64,000 nt of DNA from PALSA-555 sp036521915 (GTDB lineage Bacteria > Actinomycetota > Acidimicrobiia > IMCC26256 > PALSA-555). Position numbers and translations under genes: made by a program. The DNA is taken from NCBI GenBank assembly GCA_036521915.1, contig DATDGU010000111.1, forward strand, positions 12,547 to 76,546, written 5' to 3'. A model generated the notes under the pieces. That model searched no databases. It worked only from the letters and a program-made list of their open reading frames with translations, and was not told the DNA's origin. This document shows, piece by piece, positions 42,931 to 50,233 of the stretch (its first letter is position 1; each line of letters starts with the position of its first letter).

Positions 42931-43836
42931 GTGGGGCTCCTCGACGGGCGGGTCGCCGTCGTGACCGGCTCGGGGCGCGGCATCGGCCGGGCCTTCGTGA
43001 CGGCGATGGCCGACGCGGGCGCCCGGGTCGTCGTCAACGACGTCGGTGCGGCCCTCGACGGCGCGGGCATCGGCGAGGACCCAGCGACGCAGGTCTGCGA
43101 GGAGATCCGGGCGGCCGGCGGGGAGGCGGTCCCGAACCACGACTCGGTGACCGACTTCGAGGGGGCGGGCCGCATCGTGCAGCAGGCCCTCGACGCGTTC
43201 GGGCGCCTCGACATCCTCGTGAACAACGCCGGGATCGTCCGGGACCGCACCCTGGTGAAGATGACCGAGGCCGACTTCGACGCGGTCCTGGCCGTGCATC
43301 TCAAGGGCTCGTTCAACTGCGCGCACCACGCGGCGGGGGTGATGCGCGAGGCGGGCTACGGGCGCATCATCAACATCACGTCGTCCGCCGGCCTGCGCGG
43401 CAACTTCGGCCAGACCAACTACGGCGCGGCGAAGGCCGCGCTGATGGGGCTCACGTTCATCTGGGCGCTCGAGCTCGGACGCAGCGGCATCACGGTGAAC
43501 GCGGTGGCGCCGGCGGGTGCGACGCGGATGACCGCCGCGCTCTTCGAGCGCTCGGGCGCCGCGCCACCGCCCGAGCAGGACCCGGCCCTGAACGCGGCGC
43601 TCGTCGTCTTCCTCGCGTCGGAGCGAGCCGGCCACGTGAACGGGCAGATCCTCGGCCGCACCGACTACGCGTACACGATCTTCCAGCACCCCAAGCAGAT
43701 CGCGTTCATGTGGCGTGACGGCGGCTGGACGCCCGAGCTGGTCGCCGAGCACTTCGACCAGGTGCTCGGCCAGCACCTCCAGACGGTCGGCATGGTGATG
43801 CCGTCCGGGATGGAGTTCCAGGGCGGGACGCCCTAG
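42931..43836 (+). CDS. SDR, 3-hydroxyacyl-CoA dehydrogenase-like (MFE-2 type)
   Basis: 301 residues. TGSGRGIGRAF, VVVNDVGAALDG, NNAGIVRDRTL, ITSSAGLRGNFGQTNYGAAK, and ALELGRSGITVNAVAPAGATRM are those of the peroxisomal multifunctional enzyme type 2 dehydrogenase group. Catalytic Tyr/Lys in YGAAK. Directly follows the hydratase gene and probably performs the next step on the same CoA thioester. Confidence 0.88.
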   Translation: MGLLDGRVAVVTGSGRGIGRAFVTAMADAGARVVVNDVGAALDGAGIGEDPATQVCEEIRAAGGEAVPNHDSVTDFEGAGRIVQQALDAFGRLDILVNNAGIVRDRTLVKMTEADFDAVLAVHLKGSFNCAHHAAGVMREAGYGRIINITSSAGLRGNFGQTNYGAAKAALMGLTFIWALELGRSGITVNAVAPAGATRMTAALFERSGAAPPPEQDPALNAALVVFLASERAGHVNGQILGRTDYAYTIFQHPKQIAFMWRDGGWTPELVAEHFDQVLGQHLQTVGMVMPSGMEFQGGTP

Positions 43837-43846
43837 CCCGCGCGCC

Positions 43847-44476
43847 GTGGCCTTCCCGCTCGGCGTCCTCGACCTGGCGTTCCGCCCCGCCCCGCCGCCC
43901 GAGGCGGCGCGCCGGGCGGCGGCGCTCGGCTTCGAGCACATCGACGTCGTCGTCGAGGTCGACCCGGCGACGCTCGCGCTCCCGGTCGGCTGCCCGACGG
44001 CGTTCCCGAAGCCCCAGCCCGGCTGGTGCTCGACGCCCGCGCCCCGCGACGGGCCGGACATGTGGGAGCGCACGGCGCGCTGGTTCCGGCGCGCGCCCGG
44101 CGCGCTCCTCGAGCCGTGGGCCGGCGCGACGGTCTGCTCGCTCGAGACGGTGCGCGCCATGCAGGCCGAGGTGCCAGGTCTGCGGCTGCTCGTCGACACG
44201 GGCCACGTCGCGGACTGGGGCGGCGACCCGCTCGAGCTGCTCGAGCACGCCGACCACCTCCAGCTCCGCCAGGGCGGCCCGGGGCACACCCAGCTGCACG
44301 TCGACGACCCGGCCGGCGTCGTCGACTTCGCCGCGGTGCTCGCCCGCCTCGAGGCGCTCGGCTATCGGGGCCGGCTCTCGGTCGAGTACTTCGACCTCCC
44401 CGAGTACGGGTGGGGCCTCGAGGACCCCCTCGCCTGGACGGTCGCGCTGGCCGAGCACGTCCGGGCGCTCATGTGA
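43847..44476 (+). CDS. Sugar phosphate isomerase/epimerase-like TIM-barrel protein
   Basis: 209 residues, somewhat shorter than the usual 250-290. AP-endonuclease-2 type barrel: ALGFEHIDVVVEVDP, ETVRAMQAEVPGLRLLVDTGHVADW, HLQLRQGGPGHTQLHVDDP, LSVEYFDLPEYGWG. Acidic and His positions fit a metal site. GTG start 10 nt after the SDR. Role in the CoA pathway unclear. Its end overlaps the convergent kinase-like gene by 8 nt. Confidence 0.75.
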   Translation: MAFPLGVLDLAFRPAPPPEAARRAAALGFEHIDVVVEVDPATLALPVGCPTAFPKPQPGWCSTPAPRDGPDMWERTARWFRRAPGALLEPWAGATVCSLETVRAMQAEVPGLRLLVDTGHVADWGGDPLELLEHADHLQLRQGGPGHTQLHVDDPAGVVDFAAVLARLEALGYRGRLSVEYFDLPEYGWGLEDPLAWTVALAEHVRALM

Positions 44477-45533
44477 GCCGCGCCTGCAGGAAGGCCACGA
44501 CGTCGAGGTCCTCGACGGCCGCGGTGGCGCGCGCCATGCCGCCCTGGCCGACCTCGGCGCGCTGCCAGCGCTCCCCGACCCCGGCGGTCGACGTCGCCGA
44601 CGCCCACGCGTAGGTCGCGAACAGCCGGTACTGGTCCCACTGGGTCGCGGCGTCGAGCGTCACGCCGTGCGTGGCGAGCTGCGCGCGGTACCGGTCGAGC
44701 CAGGCCCGCTCGTGGGCCCGCCGGGTCTCGGTCGGGACCGACTGGCACAGCACGTACGCCAGGTCCCACATGCCGGCGCGGTGCTGCACCATGCCCCAGT
44801 CGAAGAATCCGGGGCGGTCCCCGTCGGCGAAGAGGTTCCCGAGGTGCGGGTCCCCGTGGGCGAGCGTGCGCGGCTCGACGTCGAAGAGTGCGGCGACCTC
44901 GGGGGTGCGCGCCCCGTCGAGGTCGCCGACGGCGCGGAACGCCGCCGGGAGCTGGTCGGCGAACTGGTCGAGGGCCTGGGCGATGAAGGGGCCGCCGCCG
45001 CCGTAGGCGAGGCGCAGCCCCTCGCCGATGAACCCGAGCGGCCCGCCGTCGAACTCGGGCGAGGACCAGAACCGGGCGTGGAGCGCGGCGAGCTCGTCGA
45101 CGAGGCGGGTGACGTAGTCGACCAGGTCCGGGTCGCGGGGGGTGGGGAAGCGGGCGCCGCTCGCCACGAGGTCCTCGAGCACCATGACGTAGCGGTCCTC
45201 GACGACGGCGGCGTGCCAGACGTGCGGGATTCGCACCGGGGTGCGCGCCGCGACGTCGCGGTAGAAGCGGGCCTCGGCGACGCCGAGACCGACCGCGTCG
45301 ACGAAGCGGCGCTGACGCTCGTCGAAGGGTGCGAGCTTCACGAACACCGACGCGGGCCGTCCGGGCGCATCGCCGTCGTAGGTGACGCCGAGGCGCACCC
45401 GGCCGGTCGTCCCCGAGTGCGCGTCGAGCACCTCGACGGCCCGCACCGGCGCGTCGAGCGCCCCACCCACCCACGCGGCGGTGAGCTCCTCGCGGCGGCC
45501 GGCCGGCATCCGCATGGCGTCGGCTGGCGCCAT
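44469..45533 (-). CDS. APH-like phosphotransferase family protein
   Basis: 354 residues. Brenner loop LAHGDPHLGNLFA and DFG-equivalent FFDWGMVQHRAGMWDLAYVL are intact, so the kinase site looks functional. N-lobe KLAPFDERQRRFVDAVG. Start ATG 45533 has GAGGAGGAG 6 nt upstream. Substrate unknown; several such genes in the window sit near CoA-type enzymes. Divergent from the UGSC gene. Confidence 0.82.
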   Translation of the reverse strand: MAPADAMRMPAGRREELTAAWVGGALDAPVRAVEVLDAHSGTTGRVRLGVTYDGDAPGRPASVFVKLAPFDERQRRFVDAVGLGVAEARFYRDVAARTPVRIPHVWHAAVVEDRYVMVLEDLVASGARFPTPRDPDLVDYVTRLVDELAALHARFWSSPEFDGGPLGFIGEGLRLAYGGGGPFIAQALDQFADQLPAAFRAVGDLDGARTPEVAALFDVEPRTLAHGDPHLGNLFADGDRPGFFDWGMVQHRAGMWDLAYVLCQSVPTETRRAHERAWLDRYRAQLATHGVTLDAATQWDQYRLFATYAWASATSTAGVGERWQRAEVGQGGMARATAAVEDLDVVAFLQARLT

Positions 45534-45593
45534 CGGCTCCTCCTCGGTTGGCCGGGCATCATGCCAGCCGCCTCGGGTGCCCCGCCCGGTCGG

Positions 45594-45627
45594 TACGATC
45601 GGAGGTCCTCACCCACGTAAAGGAAGG
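45594..45627 (+). promoter_or_regulatory. -10 box TACGAT and SD AGGAAGG of the UGSC gene
   Basis: TACGAT (45594-45599) gives a transcript with about 25 nt of leader. AGGAAGG (45621-45627) lies 4 nt before ATG 45632, which decides that start over the longer open frame from 45548. Confidence 0.5.
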
Positions 45628-45631
45628 TGTG

Positions 45632-46171
45632 ATGGCCCGGATCACGATCCTGGACCCCACCGCGACGCCCCCCCAAGTCACCCCGGACCCCGGTCCCGAC
45701 GCGGGCCGCCTCGCCGGCAGGCGGGTCGGGCTGCGCAGCGACGCGACGTGGCAGTCCTGGGAATGGGTGCTCGACGAGTGGCGTGCCGAGCTGAAGGCGG
45801 CCGGCGCCGACGTGACCGAGTGGCACGCCGGCAACCGCATCGGCGACGAGGGCGACCGCACGTTCGCGGAGCTGGCGAGTTTCGCGACCGACGTCGATAT
45901 CGCCATCGTCGGCCTCGGCAACTGAGGCTCGTGCACTTCGTGGAGCGTCCACGACACCGTGGCCGCAGCCCACGAGGGCAAGACGGCGGTCGTCGTCGTG
46001 ACAGCAGAGTTCGAATCCCTCGCCCACACCATGGCCGCGAACGCCGGCCGGGTGGGCCTGCGCGTGCACACGCTCCCGTATCCCCTCGAATCGCGCCCCG
46101 AGGCCGAGGTGCGGGCCATCGCCAAGCAGCACTGGCCCGCCCTCCTCACCACGCTCGGCGCGTCGACCTGA
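45632..46171 (+). CDS. UGSC-family selenoprotein, UGA read as selenocysteine at residue 98
   Basis: 179 residues if TGA 45923-45925 is decoded. Before it: RVGLRSDATWQSWEWVLDEW and FATDVDIAIVGLGN. Then U98-G-S-C101-TSWSVHDTVAAAH, and VVVVTAEFESLAH, LRVHTLPYPLE. GLGN-UGSC is the name-giving motif of the UGSC (seleno)protein family, in which Sec or Cys starts a CxxC-like pair. Reading stays in one frame across the TGA, and a hairpin follows at once. Without recoding a 97-residue fragment results. Function in the family is not established; a thioredoxin-like or reductase role is assumed. The partner gene begins 1 nt after the stop. Confidence 0.9.
45926..45957 (+). promoter_or_regulatory. Predicted bacterial SECIS hairpin of the UGSC selenoprotein
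   Basis: Upper helix TCGTGG 45938-45943 with CCACGA 45949-45954, loop AGCGT 45944-45948, 4-nt 5' bulge CACT 45934-45937, lower helix GTG 45931-45933 with CAC 45955-45957. The loop begins 19 nt after the TGA and contains G at position 2. Same plan as the hairpin at 11500-11536. Confidence 0.7.
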
Positions 46172-46172
46172 G

Positions 46173-47264
46173 ATGACCGACAGCCGGATCGCGTCCCGCG
46201 TCGACTGCGGCCCCGAGGGCTGCACGATCGAGTGGCTGGCCAGCAGCCGCCTCGAGGTCGAGGACGACGCCGCGGCGTTTCAGAAGCTCGCGACCGACGC
46301 CGGGTGGGGTGACGGGCTGCCCCTCATCCCGCCGACCGAGGACCGGGTGCGGGCCCATGTCGCCGCGTCGGGCCGCTTCCCCGACGAGCACCTCTGCGAC
46401 CTGCCGCCGCGCAACGGCCGGGCCACGGTCGAGAAGCTGGCGATCAACGCGGTGATGGCGGGCGCACCCCTCGCGGCGATGCCGCTGCTGTGCTCGGCGA
46501 TGGAGGCGATGGCCGACCCGCTCTTCAACCTCTTCGCGCTGAACACCACGACGTCGTGCGTCGCCCCCGGCCTGTTCGTGAACGGCCCGAGCCGCGAGCC
46601 GCTCGGCATCCCCTTCGGCGCCGGCTGCTTCGGCGGTCAGGCCGGTCCCGCCCCGGCGATCGGCCGCGCCACGCGCCTCATGATGCGCAACGTCGGCGGC
46701 CAGGTCGTCGGCGTGTCGTCCAAGAGCGTGTTCGGCCAGCCCGGTCGGGTCACCGGGATCGTCGTGGGGGAGTGGGAGGAGCGCTCGCCGTGGGCGCCGC
46801 TCGCCGAGCGGCGCGGCGTGTCGGGTGACGCGGTCACCGTCCACGGCTGCACGGGGACGATCGACGTCGCCGACATCGTCGCGACGAACGGCGTCGACCT
46901 GCTCGAGCTCATCGGGAAGTCGCTCGCCTTCCCGGGCACGAACGCGTTCATCGCCGGATGGCACGGCGCCGAGATCTTCACGTGCCTCGCGCCGCCCTGG
47001 GCCGACCTCATCGCCCGCGCCTACCCGGCGATCGAGGACGTGCAGGAGCGGCTCTGGGCGCACGCCGCGCTGCCCGTCTCGTGGTGGCCCGCGCCGCACC
47101 AGGTGCAGGCGCACGAGCACGGCCGGGTGGACGACGCCGGGATGGTCCACCTCGTCGAGGACCCCGAGCACATGCTCGTGATGGTGTGCGGCGGGCTCGG
47201 CAACCTCCACGCGCTCGCGCTGCACAGCTTCGGGCCGACCCGCGCCGTCACGCGAGCCTTCTGA
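46173..47264 (+). CDS. Conserved UGSC-partner protein of unknown function
   Basis: 363 residues. N-terminal part ends SRLEVEDD; then GWGDGLPLIPPTEDRVRAH, ATVEKLAINAVMAGA, LNTTTSCVAPGLFVNGPSR, GRATRLMMRNVGGQ, and LAFPGTNAFIAGWHGAEIF. From memory this GDGLPL-PPTE protein is commonly found beside UGSC genes. Ten or so Cys, including CGPEGC at residues 12-17 and SCV, could be redox or metal sites. ATG lies 1 nt after the UGSC stop (TGAGATGA), so they are coupled and likely form one complex. No enzyme class can be assigned. Confidence 0.75.
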   Translation: MTDSRIASRVDCGPEGCTIEWLASSRLEVEDDAAAFQKLATDAGWGDGLPLIPPTEDRVRAHVAASGRFPDEHLCDLPPRNGRATVEKLAINAVMAGAPLAAMPLLCSAMEAMADPLFNLFALNTTTSCVAPGLFVNGPSREPLGIPFGAGCFGGQAGPAPAIGRATRLMMRNVGGQVVGVSSKSVFGQPGRVTGIVVGEWEERSPWAPLAERRGVSGDAVTVHGCTGTIDVADIVATNGVDLLELIGKSLAFPGTNAFIAGWHGAEIFTCLAPPWADLIARAYPAIEDVQERLWAHAALPVSWWPAPHQVQAHEHGRVDDAGMVHLVEDPEHMLVMVCGGLGNLHALALHSFGPTRAVTRAF

Positions 47265-47274
47265 CCCGCCGCCG

Positions 47275-48333
47275 GTGAGCCGACCCGGCGCGATCGTCAT
47301 TGGCACCGGGTTCGGCGCGCGCGTCCACTTGCCGGCGATGCAGGCGGCGGGCTTCGACGTCGTCGCGCTCGTCGGGCGCGACCCGGACAAGACGGCCCGC
47401 CGCGCCGCGCGGCTGGGCGTCCCGGCGAGCGTCGATCTCGGGTCGCTGCTCGCCAGCGGCGAGGTCGCCGCGGTGACGATCGCGACGCCGCCGGCGACGC
47501 ACGCCCGGCTCGCCGTCGCCGCCGCCGAGGCGGGCAAGCACGTGCTGTGCGAGAAGCCGTTCGCCCTCGACGTCGCCGAGGCCGAGACGATGCTCGCCGC
47601 CGCGGACGCGGCCGGCGTCACCCACCTCATCGGCCACGAGTTCCGCCTCGCCCCGGAACGGGCCGTGCTCGGGCGGGCCGTCGCCGAGGGCCGGCTCGGC
47701 CGGGTGCGGCTGGCGACGCTCGTGCAGTTCGTCGCGCTCGTCGCCGACCCGGCGGCGCGTACGCCCGACTGGTGGTTCGACGCCGGCGCGGGCGGCGGCT
47801 GGCTCGGCGCGTCCGGCTCGCACGTCATCGACCAGGTGCGCGCCTGGCTCGGCGACTTCGAGGAGGTGAGCGCCCGCCTCCCGGTCGTGTCCGAGCGCAC
47901 CGGTGCCGCCGAGGACACGTTCGTCGTGCGGTTCCGGCTGCGCAGCGGCGTCGACGGCGTGCTGGCCCAGACGGCGGCCGCGTGGGGGCCGATGACGGGC
48001 GTGACGCGCATCGTCGGCACGCGCGCCAGCGCGTGGATCGACGGGAGCGACGCGTGGCTCGCCGACGCCGACGGCACCCGGCGCCTCGACGTGCCCGCCG
48101 ATCTCGCCCTGCCGTCGCCACCCGAGGAATCGACGGACCCGCGCCACCGCTTCACGCACCTCGAGCTCGGTCCGTTCACCCGGCTCGGCGAGGCGCTTCT
48201 CGCCGGCGTCGAGGGGCGCCCGGTGGTGTCGGCCGTCCCGCTCGCGACGTTCGCCGACGGGGTTGCCGCGATGCGCACCCTCGACGCGATCCGCGCCTCG
48301 GCGGCGGCCGGCGGCGCGCCCGTCGCCTGCTGA
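47275..48333 (+). CDS. Gfo/Idh/MocA-family oxidoreductase
   Basis: 352 residues. N-terminal Rossmann motif IGTGFGARVHLPAMQAAG, TPPATHARLAVAAAEAGKHVLCEKPFALD with the family EKP motif (catalytic Lys), then the C-terminal alpha/beta domain (GHEFRLAPERAVLGRAV, DWWFDAGAGGGWLGASGSHVIDQ with the conserved Asp/His pair). NAD(P)-dependent oxidation of a sugar or related substrate. GTG start 11 nt after the partner gene. Confidence 0.88.
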   Translation: MSRPGAIVIGTGFGARVHLPAMQAAGFDVVALVGRDPDKTARRAARLGVPASVDLGSLLASGEVAAVTIATPPATHARLAVAAAEAGKHVLCEKPFALDVAEAETMLAAADAAGVTHLIGHEFRLAPERAVLGRAVAEGRLGRVRLATLVQFVALVADPAARTPDWWFDAGAGGGWLGASGSHVIDQVRAWLGDFEEVSARLPVVSERTGAAEDTFVVRFRLRSGVDGVLAQTAAAWGPMTGVTRIVGTRASAWIDGSDAWLADADGTRRLDVPADLALPSPPEESTDPRHRFTHLELGPFTRLGEALLAGVEGRPVVSAVPLATFADGVAAMRTLDAIRASAAAGGAPVAC

Positions 48334-48334
48334 C

Positions 48335-48934
48335 CTACCAGGCCGCCCCGTACCGGTCGCGGTAGGTGTGCTGCGCGAACGGCTCGCGGCGGGGCGGCCC
48401 GAGCGCGCGCGCCGGGTAGCCGAGCGGCACGATGGCCTGCGCCACGACCGTGTCGGGCAGCCCGACGATCTCGGCGAGCTCGCTCGACAGCGTCGTGGTC
48501 AGGGTCGTGAGCGCCGAGCCCAGGCCCAGCGCCTGCGCGGCGAGGCACAGGTTCTGCACCGCCGGGAAGATCGACGCCGGCACCGTCGCGGGGTGCGCAC
48601 GCGTCCCGTCAGCGGCGACGACGACGAGCACGGGCGCGCCGCGATAGCCGCCGCCGGCGATGCCGTGCTCGACGTCGGCCATCAGGCCAGGCTCGAGACG
48701 CCGCACGGCGAAGTCGCGGCCGCCGCCCTCCCACGCGCGCGCCGTGAGGTCGTGAATGCGGGCGCGGGCCGCGTCGTCGCGGACGACGACGAACACCCAG
48801 GGCTGACGGTTCTCGGCGCTCGGCGCGAACGTCGCCGCATCGAGAACCCGCGCGACGACCTCGTCGGGCAGCGGCGTCGACGCGAACGAGCGGCACGCCC
48901 GTTGGGCGTGCACCACGTCGAAGACGTCGCTCAC
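48335..48934 (-). CDS. Nitroreductase-family flavoprotein
   Basis: 199 residues. FMN-binding start RACRSFASTPLPDEVV, AATFAPSAENRQPWVFVVV (Ser/Asn/Gln contacts), LAAQALGLGSALTTL and the C-terminal IVPLGYPARA. Reduces nitro, quinone or related compounds with NAD(P)H. Start overlaps the end of the upstream gene by 4 nt, so co-translated with it. Convergent with the Gfo/Idh/MocA gene, 1 nt apart. Confidence 0.88.
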   Translation of the reverse strand: MSDVFDVVHAQRACRSFASTPLPDEVVARVLDAATFAPSAENRQPWVFVVVRDDAARARIHDLTARAWEGGGRDFAVRRLEPGLMADVEHGIAGGGYRGAPVLVVVAADGTRAHPATVPASIFPAVQNLCLAAQALGLGSALTTLTTTLSSELAEIVGLPDTVVAQAIVPLGYPARALGPPRREPFAQHTYRDRYGAAW

Positions 48935-49566
48935 GGGCGCTGCTCGCCGACCCGTCGGAAGCTGTTCACGTACCAGATGCGCAGCGCCGGGTGCCCCGTC
49001 CAGGCGCGGAACGCCTCGCGGTCGAGCCGCTCGCGCACGAGCGGCGTCATCGCCTGGAAGGAGGTCTCGGGGTCGTCGGTGTCCATCTCGTAGAAGTGCA
49101 GGAACCGCGGGTCGCCGCCGTCGGCGTGCTCGTAGGGCGTGACCATCGAGTAGCCCGGGACCGCCGCCTCGGCGATGTGGCGCAGATGGATGAAGTCGGC
49201 CCAGTCCCGCAGCGCCGGCGCGTCGGCGGGCTCCCGTGGGCTGATGAGCACGAGCGACAGCCCGACCGTCGGCCGGCCGGTCAGGCGCCCCTGCCCGGGC
49301 CGAGGCGTGGCCCGGAAGAGGTGACCGGCGACCCCCTCGACCGCCGCCGGCGGGGCGAAGCCGTCGTCGACCTCATACACGCCGAGCGTGTCGAACTCCG
49401 GCAAAACCCGCGGCAGATCGTCACGGTCGCGGTGCACGTTCGTCCACCACGTGGCGCGCGTCGCGCCCGGCCCGCCGAGCACCACCGGGACCCGCTCCGT
49501 CGCGTACCGGTCGGGTGCGACGTCGGTCATCTCGAGATAGAGACCCGGCGTGTGGCGATCGTCCAC
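48931..49566 (-). CDS. Hypothetical protein, possible dimeric alpha+beta barrel (EthD-like)
   Basis: 211 residues, no signal or membrane segment. LYLEMTDVAPDRYATE, VYEVDD, DWADFIHLRHIAEAAVPGYS and FLHFYEMDTDDPETSFQAMTP read like two ferredoxin-like repeats with the final 'RIWYVNSFRR' strand, as in EthD or DUF-type degradation helpers. GTG start 8 nt after a TAGACT -10 box. Overlaps the nitroreductase start by 4 nt, so they may act on the same compound. Confidence 0.6.
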   Translation of the reverse strand: MDDRHTPGLYLEMTDVAPDRYATERVPVVLGGPGATRATWWTNVHRDRDDLPRVLPEFDTLGVYEVDDGFAPPAAVEGVAGHLFRATPRPGQGRLTGRPTVGLSLVLISPREPADAPALRDWADFIHLRHIAEAAVPGYSMVTPYEHADGGDPRFLHFYEMDTDDPETSFQAMTPLVRERLDREAFRAWTGHPALRIWYVNSFRRVGEQRP

Positions 49567-49574
49567 GGCGGGCG

Positions 49575-49615
49575 AGTCTATGGACGGTGGTGACAGGGGA
49601 CCCGGGGCCTACGCT
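49575..49615. promoter_or_regulatory. Divergent leaderless -10 boxes (TAGACT minus, TACGCT plus)
   Basis: Minus TAGACT (49580-49575) is 8 nt from GTG 49566. Plus TACGCT (49610-49615) is 4 nt from ATG 49620 and 10 nt from the second ATG 49626. Confidence 0.45.
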
Positions 49616-49619
49616 CCCG

Positions 49620-50228
49620 ATGAGCATGGCCACCGACGACGGGCCCGACGGCCCTTGGGTCATCCCGGAGGCGGGCTGGGTGTGCCCCGAGTGCGGCTTC
49701 GACTTCGACGCCTGCGATCCCCGTGAGACGCCCGCGCTCCTCCGCGCGTTCCCGGACCGCTACCGCGTCCCCCTCGAGCGCGGGCTGCCCGGTGAGGACC
49801 TCGACGCGATCCTGCGGGCCCGCCCCTCAGCGACGACGTGGTCGGCGCTCGAGTACGCGTGCCACGCCCGCGACTCGTTCGCGCTCTACGACGACCGCGT
49901 GACGACCACGATGAAGGAGGACCGTCCGTCGTTCCCGCGGATGCGCCGAGACGAGCTGGTCGTCGAGCGGGATTACAACCACCAGGACCCCGCCGAGGTG
50001 CTGACCGGCATCGTGGCGGCGATCCGTGCCCTCGCCGTCGAGCTCGAGTACGTGCGCGACGGCGCGTGGGACCGACGGGCCTACCGCGACGATCTCGAGA
50101 TGAGCGTCGCGTGGATGGCCCGCAACGCGGTCCACGAGGGCCGCCATCATCTCCTCGACATCGGGCGCGCGCTGCGGGCGGCCCGCCAGGCCGGCCGAGC
50201 CGGGCCGCGCAACCGACCAGTAGCCTGA
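49620..50228 (+). CDS. DinB-like four-helix protein
   Basis: 202 residues. A CPECGFDFDAC segment near the N-terminus (one CxxC plus a third Cys) is followed by a DinB/maleylpyruvate-isomerase-like bundle: TTWSALEYACHARDSFALYDDRV (His ligand), DYNHQDPAEVLTGI, and NAVHEGRHHLLDIGRAL (His ligands). May be a metal- and thiol-dependent S-transferase. Start between ATG 49620 and ATG 49626 is undecided; the TAG of its stop begins the -10 box of the next gene region. Confidence 0.75.
   Translation: MSMATDDGPDGPWVIPEAGWVCPECGFDFDACDPRETPALLRAFPDRYRVPLERGLPGEDLDAILRARPSATTWSALEYACHARDSFALYDDRVTTTMKEDRPSFPRMRRDELVVERDYNHQDPAEVLTGIVAAIRALAVELEYVRDGAWDRRAYRDDLEMSVAWMARNAVHEGRHHLLDIGRALRAARQAGRAGPRNRPVA
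50221..50226 (+). promoter_or_regulatory. -10 box TAGCCT of the acyl-CoA ligase gene, leaderless
   Basis: TAGCCT ends 7 nt before ATG 50234 and overlaps the DinB-like gene end. Confidence 0.5.
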
Positions 50229-50233
50229 CCCGG

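Noticed and set aside
45548..45631. Upstream 28-codon extension of the UGSC protein
   Set aside because: It overlaps the -10 box and SD region; ATG 45632 has AGGAAGG 4 nt upstream.
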